NCBI GenBank assembly: GCA_032622095.1
Contig: CP136064.1
Coordinates: forward strand, 277,725,614 to 277,789,613
Length of the DNA: 64,000 nt
Direction: 5' to 3'
From: Siphonodentalium dalli
Taxonomy: Eukaryota; Mollusca; Scaphopoda; Gadilida; Siphonodentaliidae
In this document: positions 11,030 to 25,300 of the stretch, in pieces
Numbering within the stretch: position 1 is the stretch's first letter
Layout: every line of letters starts with the position of its first letter
Notes under the pieces: model-generated
The model's input: only the letters and a program-made list of their open reading frames with translations
Databases searched by the model: none
Told to the model about the DNA's origin: nothing
Position numbers and translations under genes: made by a program

Positions 11030-11780
11030 ACAAAATGAGGTCCCCAAGAGGGAAAATTTAGTGGCGTAACCCAGCACAGCGGGCTAACATCACCAAGTCT
11101 GCAAATAGCGTGTCTGTCATTTGCAGAATGAGGTCCCCAGAGGGTGAATTTAGTGACACTATCCCGCAAAGCGGGCTAGCATCACTAAATTCACCCTCTG
11201 GGGACCTCATTCTGCTTAGGCAATCAACTGCTATGGTAGACCTAGGATCAGAATGAAGTTCCCAGTTGAAGTTGGTGATGTTCACCCATTGGGCACCTCG
11301 ATTATGAATTTTATCTTCTGCAAATTAGGGGATATAGAAACTTCCCAGAAGGGAAAAAGTAACTAAAACCAATGTTAATTTCATACAATAGATACTTCCC
11401 AGAAGATGAGGCCTAAGCAGAATGAGGTCTCCAGAGGGTGAATTTGGTGATGCTAGCCCACTGTGCGGGATAGCATCACTAAATTCACCCTCTGGGGACC
11501 TCATTCTGCAAATGACACACACACTATTTGCAGGCTTGAACATCACTAAATTTAAATTCACCTTCATCAAATTAACAAGTTTTAAGAAAGCATCCTCGCC
11601 ATCTGAGAACTGAAATCTGAGTCTCCCATAGTAGACGAGGCCATGCAGAATGAGGTGCCCAGGGGATGAATTACACCTCAGCAGAATGAGGTGCCCAGAG
11701 GATGGATTTGGTGATGCTAACCCATCACTAAATTCACCCTCTGGGGATCTCATGCTGCAAATATTCGGCACCGTATTTCC
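11030..11780. mobile_element. Cluster of FB hairpins (three copies)
   Basis: Hairpins with the CAGAATGAGGTCCCCAGAGG / CCTCTGGGGACCTCATTCTG core lie at about 11125-11216, 11418-11511 and 11670-11757, joined by family spacer sequence (GGATCAGAATGAAGTTCCCA, CACCCATTGGGCACCTCGAT, AGGGAAAAAGTAACTAAAA). The right end breaks up, with a shortened hairpin at 11647-11680. Open frames reading MRSPEGEF on both strands come from the palindrome arms. Confidence 0.8.
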
Positions 11781-12144
11781 AGGCCTCCCTGTAATAGTTA
11801 TCTATATAACAATGAAACGTCAGCAATACAAAATTTTTAAGATAAGCATAGATTGAAGGTTCACACACATTTCTGCTAGCTTTGAGTACAATTTCAACTC
11901 TTTGAACTATCATTTTCATTTTGGAAAAATTACCTCATTTTTTCCATGTATAAGGAGTATGAGTGTAACATGTGGTTAAATAAATACAAATTCTGTGTTC
12001 TCAGGCACCTCCCTCGTCACTGAAAATAATTTTTTAGAAAGCCTCGGTCAAACATTTTTTTTCAATATTTTCTTTTAGAAATATTGGGTTTGAATAACGA
12101 AAATGAATGTTTTTTTTTTAGTACATTTTCCAGATTTAGTGAAA

Positions 12145-12937
12145 ACTAGAGGTGTGACTGTCCCAATGGGACTACGGATACCCCCCTTTTTAAAAAATAC
12201 TAAGATGTTTGACATGTCAGTAAACATTTAGTTAAAATAATGAAATAACAGTTCCCATTGCAGGTGTACAACCATAACCCTAATCTTAAACCTATTGACC
12301 GAAAATTGTAGGAATAAAAGCTTGGACAAAATTATGTATGTTGCGAAATAAATTCTAAGTCGAAAATGGGGAATAACTCCACACAAAAAATGTCGGACAG
12401 ACGTCATAATTGCAGGTGCACAGGTTCCCATGGTACTAAATATCAGTGCCAAGATTAAAAAACATTGACCAAAAAATGTAGGAATAAAAGCTCGGACAAA
12501 ATTATGCATGTTGCAAAAAAAGTTTCTAAGTTGAAAAAGGGGGATAACTCCACCAAAAAATGTCGGACAGATGTCATAATCGCAGATGCACAAGTTCCAA
12601 TGGTACTAAATATCTGTGCCACGTTTTAAAAAAATTGACCAAAAAATGTAGGAATAAAAGCTCGGACAAAAGTATACATGCTGCGAAAAATTTCTAAGTC
12701 GAAAAAGGGGGGATAACTCCAAAAAAAAAAGTCCAACAGACGTCATAATCGCAGGTGCACAGGTTCCCATGGTGGTTGATGTCTGTGCCAAGTTTCACGG
12801 AAATTGATCAAAAAACGACTGAGAAAAACTCCGGACAAATTTGTGTCCACGGACGGACGGACGACGGACGACGGACGGACGACGGACGGACAAGCTGACT
12901 CCAGTATACCCCCCCTAACTTCGTTGCGGGGGGTATA
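12145..12937. repeat. Dispersed repeat with CCCCCC-rich ends, GACGGACGG tail
   Basis: Starts CTAGAGGTGTGACTGTCCCA, then GGATACCCCCCT; ends with a GGACGGACGACGGAC microsatellite and TATACCCCCCCTAACTTCGT then GCGGGGGGTATA, which forms a small terminal hairpin. Inside are three diverged sub-repeats of about 140 bp (GGAATAAAAGCTCGGACAAA, GGTGCACAGGTTCCCATGGT). An inverted copy lies at 44616-45232 and a shorter one at 49944-50260. I do not recognise a superfamily. Confidence 0.8.
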
Positions 12938-12944
12938 ATAAGAG

Positions 12945-13170
12945 CATTGCTAGGGCATGGTAAATTCTCCCATGGTAATTCCGACAAAGGGCCAAATCTC
13001 TGGTGAAAATTAGGAACCCAAATTTGAACTTGACCTGTATTTTGAGCTAGTCAACTCACATTCCAAATTTCATTCCATTCAGTTAAGACTTACTAAAGTT
13101 ATCAATCATCCAGAAAAGATTTTTAAAAAGCTAACAGACGGACAAACAGACCTCGAAATTGAGATCTAAT
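12945..13170. repeat. Fragment of AAGAGCAT...GACGGAC repeat family
   Basis: AAGAGCATTGCTAGGGCATGG at the start matches the left end of the element at 17587, and AACAGACGGACAAACAGACC resembles its right part. It is a short diverged copy directly abutting the previous repeat. Confidence 0.6.
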
Positions 13171-14520
13171 TTCCTGAGAACACAGATATTTTATTTTATT
13201 TACATAATGTTTGTTAAAAAACTGTGTCATTCTATATTTAGTGCACACTCTGAAGATTGTAGCTTGTAATATACTAAAATTTAGGTCGATATTGTTTTAT
13301 TTTGTTTGAACAGTGTAGTTTATATAGACTATAGGTAATAATAATAATTTAGTCAAAATATTTTCTGTTAAAAGTTGATGTCATCAATGAAGTTGTCAAC
13401 ATAATCATAATATTATTCAAGACAAATTTTGTTATTAAACGTTTTGAAATCTTTTGTATTTTGCAAAAATAAACCAATGGGTATGCAGAGCTTCAATAGT
13501 ATTGACATTTTAAGTCAGTAATTGCGAACTATAAATGAACAAATAATGAATTCTCACTGAAGTAAAATCAAAAGCAATTCAATTAACTGTTAAAACAAGA
13601 GTTGGGTATCTGTGTTGTTTTCTTCTGTTCTAGGCCAAAAATATATATACCTATTTTCTGGTGACATGCAAGAAAAAAATTTGGCAAGGTGGCTTTTCAT
13701 TTTATTTTATTTTTTCATTTTATTTTCAACTTTGCTCAAAATAGATATGAATACCCTCCAGACTGCTTCTCCTTGTTTTTAATGTACTATAAAATAGTAA
13801 AACTAAGTGTACGCGATGTGTCTGTTTTACAGGGAACTGATTCGGTTTACACAGAAAATAAAATCGGATGCGTACTAAATTTGCAAAATCAATAAAATGA
13901 AAATGGCTGGGGGCACCGGAATAGGACGGGCGGGTCACCAGAAACACTGGTCCATTTTATTTTAGCCCTATCATCATGATTCAACTCTTTCAGATGTTAA
14001 ATAGGTGAGCATGCTATCATTGGTCATCCTCCAATTAAAAGCTAGCTAACAATTAGCCTATAGTATCACAATTGATTATCTCATAGGCAATTTGGTTAGT
14101 TGAAGTTTATGTTCCTGTCAGCAGCTATGACCATATCACGCAGCTGTCAGTTTCAGTGGAAGGAAAAAGAACGACCAAGTAGACATCTTTACCAGGAAAT
14201 CACTACACTGCACATAAAACTAACCAAACAGATCAAATAACCCAGAAACCAGATACCCTCCCTTTGCCTAGAAGACCAATCCAAGGTCATATTGATTCAA
14301 ATCACCATCGTTCACTTGAAGACTTGTAAGACAGTTCACGTGCATTGTACCTTACTGACTGAGTCACTAATCTGATAAGGCAGATATTCTTTTCAGGCAT
14401 GATTTTACAACAAAAGATAACAAAAGTTGGGCTGTCATTAGGTGCAAACCCCCATGGGGCATACTGCCTGGTATGTGTATACCTATAACCAAAAGCTGAG
14501 ATAACGGAGGTTACAGCGGG
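13171..14520. other. Spacer without recognised gene
   Basis: AT-rich sequence downstream of the minus-strand gene. No exon pair, RNA gene or element boundary could be supported. Confidence 0.4.
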
Positions 14521-14523
14521 TTA

Positions 14524-15483
14524 CAACAAGAGCTACGCTGGGCGTGCAATATACGCCCTCTCTTGGGTCGGCGGAAACTGGTAAAAAAGGGGCATAACTC
14601 TGGTAAAAATTGGTGGACGGAACTCAAATTTGAACTTGACCTGTGTTTTGGTGGGAGAAAGTAATATACCAAATTATCATTGAATCCGATAAGCTCTAGT
14701 AAAGTTATCATCCGGACAACAAATTTCAGGGATTTTCTAAGTCAAATTACGTCAAATAAGGGGCATAACTCCGGTGAAAATTGGCGGACGGAACCCAAAT
14801 TCGAACTTGAGCTGTCTTTTCTCCTAATAAACCCACATACCAAATTTGATTGAAATCGGTTCACTCTAACTAAAGTTATCATCCGGACAACAAATTTCAG
14901 GGATTTTCTAAGTCAAATTACGTCAAAAAAGGGGCAATAACTCTCGCAAAAATTATCGGATTAAAACGAAATTCAGACTTGAGCTGTATTTTGATATATG
15001 TAATCCACAAAAAAACGGGTTTTGCGTATAAACATTCCAAAATAGAGTTATCATCCGGAAACCAAAAAACATAAGAAAAACTGAATTTTCTGAGTCGAAA
15101 AGGGGCATAACTCTGCCAAAAATGGTCGGACAGAACCCAAGTTCGAACTTGACCTGTGTTTTGGTGGGAGAAAGTAATATACCAAATTTGGATTCATTTC
15201 GATAAACTATACTAAAGTTATCATCCGGACAACAAATTTCAAGGATTTTCTAAGTAAAAAAACGTTAAATAAGGGGCATAACTCAGGTGAAAATTGGCGG
15301 GCGGAACCCAAATTCGAACTTGAACTTACTTTTCGGCTAATAAACCCACATACCAAATTTTACTAATTTTGGTTCACTCTTAACTAAAGTTATCATCCGG
15401 ACAACAGGTTAACGGACGGACGGACGGACGGACGGACAGACCAATACTATAATACGGCCTTTTTTTCAAAAGGGCGTATAAAA
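14524..15483. repeat. Repeat of five 150-bp subunits with GGACGGACGG tail
   Basis: Begins ACAAGAGCTACGCTGGGCGT and ends AAAAGGGCGTATAAAAATG. Inside, about five subunits each repeat the phrase GGGGCATAACTC(C/T)GG, a GGCGGACGGAACCCAAAT-like stretch, GAACTTGACCTGTGTTTTG and AAAGTTATCATCCGGACAAC. A (GGAC)n microsatellite precedes the end. It belongs to the same family as 17587-18597. Confidence 0.8.
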
Positions 15484-15668
15484 ATGAAAATCGCTGTAGG
15501 ATAGTGGCTGTTTGACAATTTATTTGTACATGGTTTTGTGATCTAGTGATGTCCAAGTCAGAATACATTAGAGAGTATTTAATTTAATTCCAAGATATTT
15601 CATGCAAATTATTGCACCTTATGATCTCATCAGATGGTAGAGCTGCAGTTTTTTTTAGCTCAACTGGA

Positions 15669-16104
15669 GACAAGCCTTGAAATAGTGTGTCTGTCATTTG
15701 AAGAATGAGATTGTCAGAGGGTGTATTTAGTGACGCTAACCAGCATAGTGCGCTAGCATCACCAAATTCACCCTCATTCTGCTTAGGCCTCCACTGCCAT
15801 GGGAGATCTGGGATCAGATTGAAGTTCCCCAGTTGAAGTTGGTGATGTTCACCCAATAGTCACCTCGATTATACATTTTATCTTCTGCGAATTATTGGAT
15901 GATAGATACTGAACAGAAGGGAAAAAGTCATTAAAAACAATGTTAATTTGAGACTATAGATAATCCCCAAAATATAAGGCCCAAGCAGAATGAGGTCCCC
16001 AGAGGTTGAATTTGGTGATACTTGCCCGCTATGCAAGGTAGCGTCACTAAATTCACCCTCTGGGGACCTCATTCTGCAAATGACAGGCACACTATTTCAA
16101 TGTT
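15669..16104. mobile_element. Hairpin element FB, long copy next to the terminal exon of the minus-strand gene
   Basis: Left end AAGCCTTGAAATAGTGTGTC, hairpin 15702-15785, spacer with GATCAGATTGAAGTTCCCCA and GTCACCTCGATTATACATTT, second hairpin 15985-16078, and a decayed right end TATTTCAATGTTT. Flanks AACTGGAGAC (left) and GACTGGCGAC (right) look like a 10-bp target duplication with two differences. It starts about 120 bp beyond the stop codon of the minus-strand gene, so it may lie in its 3' untranslated region. Confidence 0.75.
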
Positions 16105-16222
16105 TGACTGGCGACTGAATATAAGCTAGCTGAAAGCAGACAACCATTTTAGCACTGGCTCGTGAAAACATTAACCGTGGAGGCAATATGCAAAATAAAA
16201 CAAGTGACGTGATAAGTAAAAT

Positions 16223-16301
16223 CTAAAATACTGGCGTCTCAATCCTCCGTCGGGCTCTACCCTTTCTCAAACTGCCATTTGTCATCGGTGAAACTGATCG
16301 C
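16223..16301 (-). CDS. Minus-strand gene, terminal coding exon
   Basis: Acceptor TCATCTCTTCCAG before 16301. It completes the split Arg codon and encodes SVSPMTNGSLRKGRARRRI then ETPVF and a TAG stop at 16225-16223. The pyrimidine tract, the phase match and the continuing Arg/Lys bias support it. No polyadenylation signal could be fixed because a hairpin element starts about 120 bp downstream. Confidence 0.65.
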
Positions 16302-19300
16302 CTGGAAGAGATGAAATATACATTGTTAGGTACAGTCATACATTTATTAAAGATCGTCTATCTCTAGATCATGCCATGAATCTCTACTCTGGCTAATTTT
16401 ACTCCTGTAGAGATATTCCACCAGTACAAAACCTTGGAACTTTTTGAAGTTTTGACAGGGAACCTTAAGTCAAACAAATAACGTGGAGAATATATTTCTT
16501 TGTTATTATATGTTCCTTAATAATGTACTTCACTGTAGGTGAAGGTCCCAAAACGAAATTTCACAATTTAAGTGACTTTGTGAGCAAATTTCCTTGGCGT
16601 CGCGTACAATTATGGAATTTCTCCTGGGTAAATATTTTAATGTTTATTGCGATATCGGCTCACAAAAGTCACAGAAAAGCAAGCAATTTCGAGTTGGAAC
16701 CTTCACCTACAGTGAAGTACATTATTTGGGAACAGATAATAACTAAGAAATATATTTCCCATGGTATTTTTTCGACTTTATAAGGTTCCCTGTCAAAACT
16801 TCAAAAAGTTCCCAGGTTTTGTACTGGTGGAATATGATCTCTATGGGCGTTAGCCAGAGTAGAGATTCATGGCTCGATCTAGTCTATCTCTTACAGTACA
16901 GGTGCCAGGTGTTAGTGCAATTGCACCAATCTGCACCCGTAACTTTCAATTTATGGGTGCTATAAAAATATGCTCTCCGGCCATGAATCTCTTCTACTAT
17001 GATGGCAAACGCCCGTAGAGGTCATATTCCACCAATTTTTTTTAAGTTTTGACAGGGAACCCTATAAAGTCGAAAGATAACATGGAGAATATATTTCTTA
17101 ATGATTATACGTTCCTTAATAGTGTACTCCACTATATGTGAATGTTCCAACTCAAAATTTCATGATTTTATGACTTTTGAGAGCCGATATTGCAATAAAC
17201 ATTAAATTAATTACCCAGGAAAAATTCCATAATTGTAAGAAAAGCAAAGCAAAATTGCTCACAAAGTCACTTAAATCGTGAAATTTGAGTTGGGACCTAC
17301 AGTAAAGAAAATTATTAAGAAACAGATAATAAAGAAGAAATATATTCCTTGCATTTTTTTCCTGATGCTATAAGGTTCCCTGTCAAAACTTCAAAAAGTT
17401 CCCAGGTTTTGTACTGGTGGAATATGATCTCTATGGGCGTTAGCCAGAGTAGAGATTCATGGCTCGATCTAGTCTATCTCTTACAGTACAGGTGCCAGGT
17501 GTTAGTGCAATTGCACCAATCTGCACCCGTAACTTTCAATTTATGGGTGCTATAAAATCCACCCATCTGTTTATTTACAAGTGCCAACAAGAGCATCGCT
17601 AGGGTGTGGCAAAATACACCTTTAGCCATTTTGAATTGTACTACAGCAAAAAAAATTATAATTTGAGCTTAGGCCAAAAAAAAAAAGTTTTTTGGTTCTC
17701 GGGCAATTTTTTTTCTTCAAATCAATGAGGGAGGGAGGGTTTTATTTTTATTTTATTCTGCGCATAGTAAGCATGGACAAAGATACCTTCCTCTGTCTAG
17801 TAATAACCAGAAAGGTAGAGGGAACTGTTATGCATATAAACTCATTTAGTCTTATATAAAAATGACAATGTACTACCAGTGTATAAAGTTACAATAAGTG
17901 TAAGTTGTTCACAATGACAAATTTATTTTTTCGTAAGTTTTTTTGTCATAACATCAGGCATTGCAATAAAAAGGCCTAATGCTGCCCTTTTTATTCAATG
18001 CGGCGGGGCCTGAGAACCAAAACATTTTTTTTTTTGGCCTTACATAAAATATCTGATATACCCCTAAATTCAATACCAAAATGCAGTCAAATTCTAATGT
18101 CAAAATGGTCATAACTCATGTGAAAATAATTGGACAGAACCTATATTCGAACCTGGCCTGTAGGATTTGGTTCAGATAAAAATAATCCAAACTGGAGTTA
18201 TCAGTCGGAAAATGAAATGTCATGAAATCGGTCAAATTCTAAGTCGAAAAGGGCTACCGGTATAACTCATGTAAAAATAATTGGACCCATATTCAAACTT
18301 GGCCTGTATCTTTAGCTGGGAAATACACATACCAATTTTGGTTCAGATCAAATCATTCAAACTGGAGTTATCGATCAGAAACCATAAATGTTAACAGATG
18401 GTCAAATTCTGTCGAAAAAGGGCCGTAACACATGTAAAAATAATTGGAAAGAACCCATATTTGAACTTGGCCTGTATTTTTAGCTGGGAAATAGAATATT
18501 CAGATCAAATAATCGAAACTGGAGTTATCAATCAGAACCAAAAATGTTAATGGATGGACAGACGGATGTCAAAAGGGCGTATAAAAACTGCTCTTGTCAA
18601 AATCTATCTGCGAAGCACTGGGTACACAGTCATACATTTAACGATGGTATAGCTCTTCCTCAATACTATTAAATAGATTCCGGGGTATAAAATAATAATT
18701 ATGAGTCGAAGACACCTGTCCAGAAACGCTTCTATCAATTATTATTGATTTTATATCAATATTTTCTGATATAAAGCGATAATCAATTTTTGCGTTACTA
18801 TTTTTATAATGTTAAGAAAGAGTTAACCCGCATGCCATGCCCTGAACGAAAGTGTGTCGTAAAATGTCCCAAATTGATTCTATATATATTATACCAAAAC
18901 ATTTTTAAATAAATTCAATATTAATTGATAGAAGTGTTTCCAGACAGGGCACTCCGATTCAAATTTATAATTTTATACCCAGGCAACTATATAAAACTTG
19001 TTATAGGAAGAGATAGGCCAATTAGCTTAATATATTATGTAAACTAGTGATGTTCGGATAATGTAAAAGCCCATCGGACCGATTTCCGATAACTGGAGGC
19101 ACAATCGGCCGATTCCGATTCCGATGTTTATATATACTGTGCGTTTGCTCCCATAATGAACCTATATACAATCATTGCACTCCTATCCCGGTATAGTTTC
19201 AAAGCCAAATACATCAAAGAAATATATACCAGTGTCGCGAAAGTATTTCTATCAACGTCAGTTGTGGTAGAGCCTTTGATGTATAGTTGTTTTGACAAAG

Positions 19301-22300
19301 AGATCAAAGGTGCCGACTCAGAGTAACTTTATGACCGTGTGTGAGATTTCCTCAAGTTCCCATTGGTCACACCTTTTGTCTTTTAACAACTGGGAAGCTT
19401 TTATAGTTCCGCCTACTCAATTTTGTTTTCGCGAGACCGCCTCCTAGTTCAACATGGAGCTAAGCGTATTTCATAGCATACGCTGTACAGACGAAAAAGC
19501 TAATTATGCCCCTCCTCACGTTGGTCGTTATTGAAGACAGTTCTGATCGCGACTGTAATAATTCAATCAGTGTGTGCTTATATTATTGACATACCGTATA
19601 TAACATGTGACATCACATGGCACGTGTTCAACAGGAAGCTACACTGTATAATGAGATCAGCACTGTTTAAACCTTTCTTTGAATCTATTTCGTGTCACCG
19701 CGATTGAACCAATAACTTCATATTACACCGGATGTCGGGCAGGTGTATTTCCATGCTTACATGTATATATATAGTCATATCACGTATGCCGGGGTGGGTG
19801 GGTGGTCAAAGCCACCAACAAGCAATTTTTTCCGCAACTAAAACAAAAAATTCCTGCTTGTTTTTTAGTGTTTTGGCAATGAGTTGGGTTTCAAAACCAC
19901 TTTGGATGAGAGAAATAATGTAATTCTAACTGTAAACTGACTGCAGGCAGTTATCGTGTTGTATTTTGTTGCAAATTTTGAAATCCAAGATGGCCGCTGG
20001 CAGCCATGTTTTTTTGGCCGAATGACCTCAAAATGACTCATTCCTATTTACATGTCCATGTTAACATCCATGATAATTAGTATGCACAGAAATTCATATA
20101 CAGCTGTTTACAGTGAATTTCCCCCCGCAAATCTCTGTTTTAGTGTTAAAAGGGGGGGTGGGTGTCAAAAAATGGTCGGAAAAAACTGCCGAAAACGGAA
20201 AAAAATTTGGCGGTGGGGGTGGGTGGGTACAAAAAATGATCGAAAGGGAAAAAATGCCATACGTGCCTGAAATTTTGTATTTTTTTCCGACCCCCCCCCC
20301 CCCCCCCCCCCCTGATTCAGTCGTCAGAAATAAATGCTACAAATAAAAACACGGAGTCTTGCGTGGCTAAATTGTCCGTGAATGATATGAATCAGTGTTG
20401 AGTGAAAGCTCGCTTTGTTCTAAGCCGCCAGCACGTAACGTTGTATACATCAAGTATTTTTCATGTCGCAAAGCTTGTGGCATCACAGAGGTGTTTAACT
20501 TTATCTTTGTTCATTCTTGGCGCCCTGTGAAATCGTACATTGGCCTACTGCTGGTGTGTTTACGTCAATCAAACTGTAAACATGGCTATATTAGCCTGGT
20601 CCCCGCCCACAAATTATATCGATAGATAAGGAGTCACAGGACGCTATGCTATATTGGAAACATGAATATTAATTACCTTTCGTAGATCGGGGAATTCCCA
20701 CCGATACGGAAATAAAATTTACCATGAGTGTCTAGGCAGGATATTTGTTCAATATATTATGTACACATTAATATTAATCGAGGAATAAATATTGTTTATA
20801 CTAAACTTGGTCGAGGTTTACTAAGACTGCACGGTCACGTGACGATTTTTCCCGACCCTGTGTACAGAGGGATTATTTGTTCATCATCTTATTCACATCC
20901 ATTCAAATTCACTAAATGTCGGGACACCACATAAATTGGTTTCTATAGAGTATAGACAAAACACAATTAATACCGGTTATTTCCGGGCTATATTTGTACA
21001 TTCATGTACATCATTACGACAGAGTCTAAGACCGGATCAGCAGGGGTTACTGAGTACGACTCGGTACGTGCTCAACTTGGCAGACCATCTCACACCTCGT
21101 GCGCGCGCAATTGAGCTCTTTTGAAAGCCAATGATCAGTGTGCATGATCAAAGCACAATGCAGTCACCGGATGTGTGACTTCATGGCATGGACTGCACGT
21201 GTCTGTTTGATGTTGCCGCTAAACATTTGAGTGATGAAAGCATGGAATTGACATGTTTGTGAACATGATGACTCGATGAGCATTTGTACTTGAGTGTTGC
21301 ATTATACGCAAAATATATGCAACGTGTGATGCTTGTAGGCCTAATTAGAAAGTTTTTACACACGGTCATTGAAGTTGCTCAGCCTGAATTTCAAAGGCCG
21401 TTCATCCCGACACTATTCAACACATGTTTATTTGAGCTTCCACTCTGTCAATCAGGGTACCCTATTGCTCATAATGCTCACTGCTCAGTGCTAATAGATG
21501 TTTGCGATCCCGATTTGTTTTTGGTCACTGACAGTACACTGTAGCCCATTGCAAGTATCCATAAAACGATATACTATGTCTGCATTAATTACATGTAATT
21601 ATGCTTAGGCCTACCACTGAGCGATTTTTATCCAAAATGATGTTCTTTATACACAAATATGACACCTTTAAGTTACTGTTACATCGTTTTGCCGTCATCC
21701 ATACGAATTTGTAACGGTTCTGTAGTAATCTGTGCAACGTCTTCTATATCGGCGATGATATCGGCAAGTTTGTGATATTTTGCCGATACCGATATGTTAC
21801 CGATAACAAAGTTATCGGCCAGATACCGATACCGATACCGATTATCGGCCCACCTCTAACGTTTTTATTTGTTTTGACAATCGGTAATAGCCGATGTTCA
21901 ACTACGAGGTACGATTAATATTATCCGATGGGCTATTATCGGCCGATGGCCAATTCCAATTCCGATTATCGGAACATCACTAATGTAAACTGTGTTATGA
22001 GTTGTAGATACAAAGTAATTGGTTGCAATATCACACACAAATAGCTATAAAAGATCTTTAGATCCAGGTTCCAATGTCCAAGTTTTTCTCTACTGTAAGG
22101 TGTTGATAACTACAAGGTATCGGTAAGTCAACAAATTTCATGCCAAGCAATTGCCAAGATCTTCTGATTTGACATCATACTTTAATAAGGACTCCTTTCT
22201 GCAGCCTGTTAACTGTACATGTACATGATATATCTTAATCTTCATTCCCCATTTCTTCGGCCAAAACTTTTTAAGAGAAAGCAAGCTGTGGCCATTATTA

Positions 22301-25300
22301 CCCAAACAAATGACCAGGGTCCGCGCTGGACCGAAATTTACTTTTGCCATATGAAAAAACTTTTTGCCAAATTATATTAGCATTTGCCAAATGCTCTTCC
22401 TGATAGTATCATGTTCTGCAACGTTAATTATTATGTTTCTACATTCACGGGTTGAACGACTTTTGATGTCGATAGAAAAGCAGTTAGTTAATAATTAATT
22501 ATACTCGCATCTCTATTTTGGGTTATCATACTAACAATAAGCCAATCACCGACCAATACAATGGTAGAAGGGTTGCTGAGTGGTGTTAACTTTTCCTAAA
22601 CGTTATAAAACACCTCTAATATAATTATGTTGTAAGAGTTTACTGAAATAAATGGTAATGATTGACCAATATTTTTCAAATTGCTTGAGGAATTAAAAAG
22701 TGACTTGACAAAACTTTTGCCAAATGAAAATATTTTTTTCCAAATGTGAATTATTTTTGCCATTGGCAAATTTGGCAAGCGGCAGCGCGAACCCTGCAAA
22801 TGACCACAAAAGTTAGTTGATGGACTCCATATGATTTATATCACCCAATAAAGCAGTCGACGTAAACATCTCCATAATAATTATAATATCAGATGAATTT
22901 ATATGATATACTGAGTCGAAATTTATGTCGACTGCCAATAAAGTATCAATGACACGTTTTTAAAAACTTTGCAGATGCAATTCATTATATACATACCTGT
23001 GTCTGGCTCTAGCCTGCAGAGTTAATGGTGTTAGTGTAGCCAAGGCTTGCATGTTAGCTGTCAAATCCTCAACTTCTTTCCTCAATCGTGTTGGAGTCTC
23101 CATATTACCCTCTCTATAATCAATATAAAGATAAACATGTACATACATGTATATGTATGCAACATTGACTCAATGATATGCAAATATAAATAATAGATAG
23201 CAAAATCACATATTGCAAGCGAAAAAAACAACAACTAAACATGATCTGACTCAACTTTACCCAAAAACATATTACACTTGATTTAATTAGGGTGAGATTT
23301 TCATGTAAATGTATGTAATCCCAATCAGTGAAGGAATTTGCAGGTTATTTGGGATTGATAGCTTCATAGTTATGATACATTTTGGATCAGATTTGTTGCT
23401 GCAATGACAAAAGAATTTAGGAAGGGAATGGGATTTGTTCAAAATTATAGAATGTGTATTGAATAGCAGGGATTTTTCTAACCTGGGACCTTGCCATTTG
23501 GGAATTTCTTAGATAAAGTATATTAAAGATGCATAATCCGAATTAATGCTCCCAAATTACTATTTCATTGGCTGGGGGGGGGGGGGGGGGGGGGGGGGGT
23601 GATGTAATAATTTCCAACTGGAAATGGGGGAAAGCCCTGTTTTACAAGTGGCAGTAAACGATGCACATGTAACTGTCTGCATGCTCCATTTTGTAAAGGA
23701 ACAATAAATAAATAGGCATACTATGATTCATAAAGCTAAATGAAACATTTTAACAACCAAATGTCTGCATGTATGTTCAGATAATCATTAAGTTTTCAGG
23801 TTTATTTCAGACTTTTTAGTCAGTCATTTATTGCTTTCAGAAGCAATCAACAGCAACCCAAATAGAGGGTCATAGAAGAATACATGAAGTTTGTGTAAAG
23901 CCTTGAAATATTATGTCTGTAATTAGAAGATTGAGGTCACCAGAGGGTGAGTTTTGTGACTCTATCCCAAGCATTGCCAAACACACCCTCTGGGAACCTC
24001 ATTATGCTGAGGCCTCAATTGCTATCAGAGACCTAGGACCAAGTTCCCCAGTTGAAGTTGGTGATGTTCACCCATTAGTCACCTCGATTAGACATTTTAT
24101 CGTCGGCAATTTATGGGATACAGAAACTGAACAGAAGGGAAAATGTAACTAACAACAATGTTAATTTGAGATTATAGATAGTTACCAGAAGATGAAGCCT
24201 GAGCAGGAGGTCCCCAGAGGGTGAATTTAGTGATGTTAGCCCAATGTGGGGGTAGTGTCACTAAATTCACCCTCTGGGTACCTCATTCTGCAAATGACAA
24301 ACAGACTAAATTTCAAGGCTTGTGGAGCGTCATAGAGCCAGCGTCTTACGTCTATGACCTTTAATATCTGTCCTGCCGCTTACAATTTGAATAAAATAGC
24401 CATATGTCTGCTAATGCTAACTGGGTATTTCTATCTGAATGGTTAGTTTGACCAGTCAAACCATCTACCATAACTTATATAAAATGAAATCCATCCTATA
24501 GGTAGACTGTGTCTAGTGGTCATTATTCAACCCCTGATGGACACAGTGGGAGCATCTATCAGTAATTGTACCCAAGGTCCCATTTCTTATTATTCAACTT
24601 CTTATGTCTGTGGTGTGAGCCTTTTATAATGTATAGAGGTCACAGTGATGATTTTAATTACCTACAGATAAGGACCCCCTTCTCATAGTAAAGTCTCCAT
24701 TCTGACAGGAGGGCCAGAGGTCAAGTGATTTATTTATAGCCCTTATTATCACACTAAGCCTCTAACTGAGTGACATGAGTGATAAGTCTTATTTACAATT
24801 TATCATCTCTAAGTATTTTACAGCAATCTGCCACAAGACCACCTATTGTTAAACTGATGGCCAATAACATTACCCAATCGAAAGAATGTTTCTAACATGT
24901 TAAAGTGTGGCTACCAGGTACATAGATGTACATGGCCAAAGTAAATTAAATGTATGCTTGGGTTATATATAGGAACAAAATATGGTCATATCATTGGGCT
25001 GAGAAAAGTTTTCATTGCTTTTTGTACAACCCAAATACGTTGACTAACAAATAAAAAAAATAAACATATTTTTGAATGTTGGAATGTGTATTTTCCCAGT
25101 TTGTTATATTAATTTATCACATAATTTGGCCATAAAAGCAGTTTCATAATTATCGGTAATAGACACGTTTAATATCAGCGCGTGCGATGACGTCACGGCG
25201 TTCTTCAAATAACTTGCGATCGCTGTAGTTTATGATTGTTGTTTTCGATGAATATTTCGCGTTGCTTCGGGTTTATTTGATCATGTGATAAAAGGTATCT

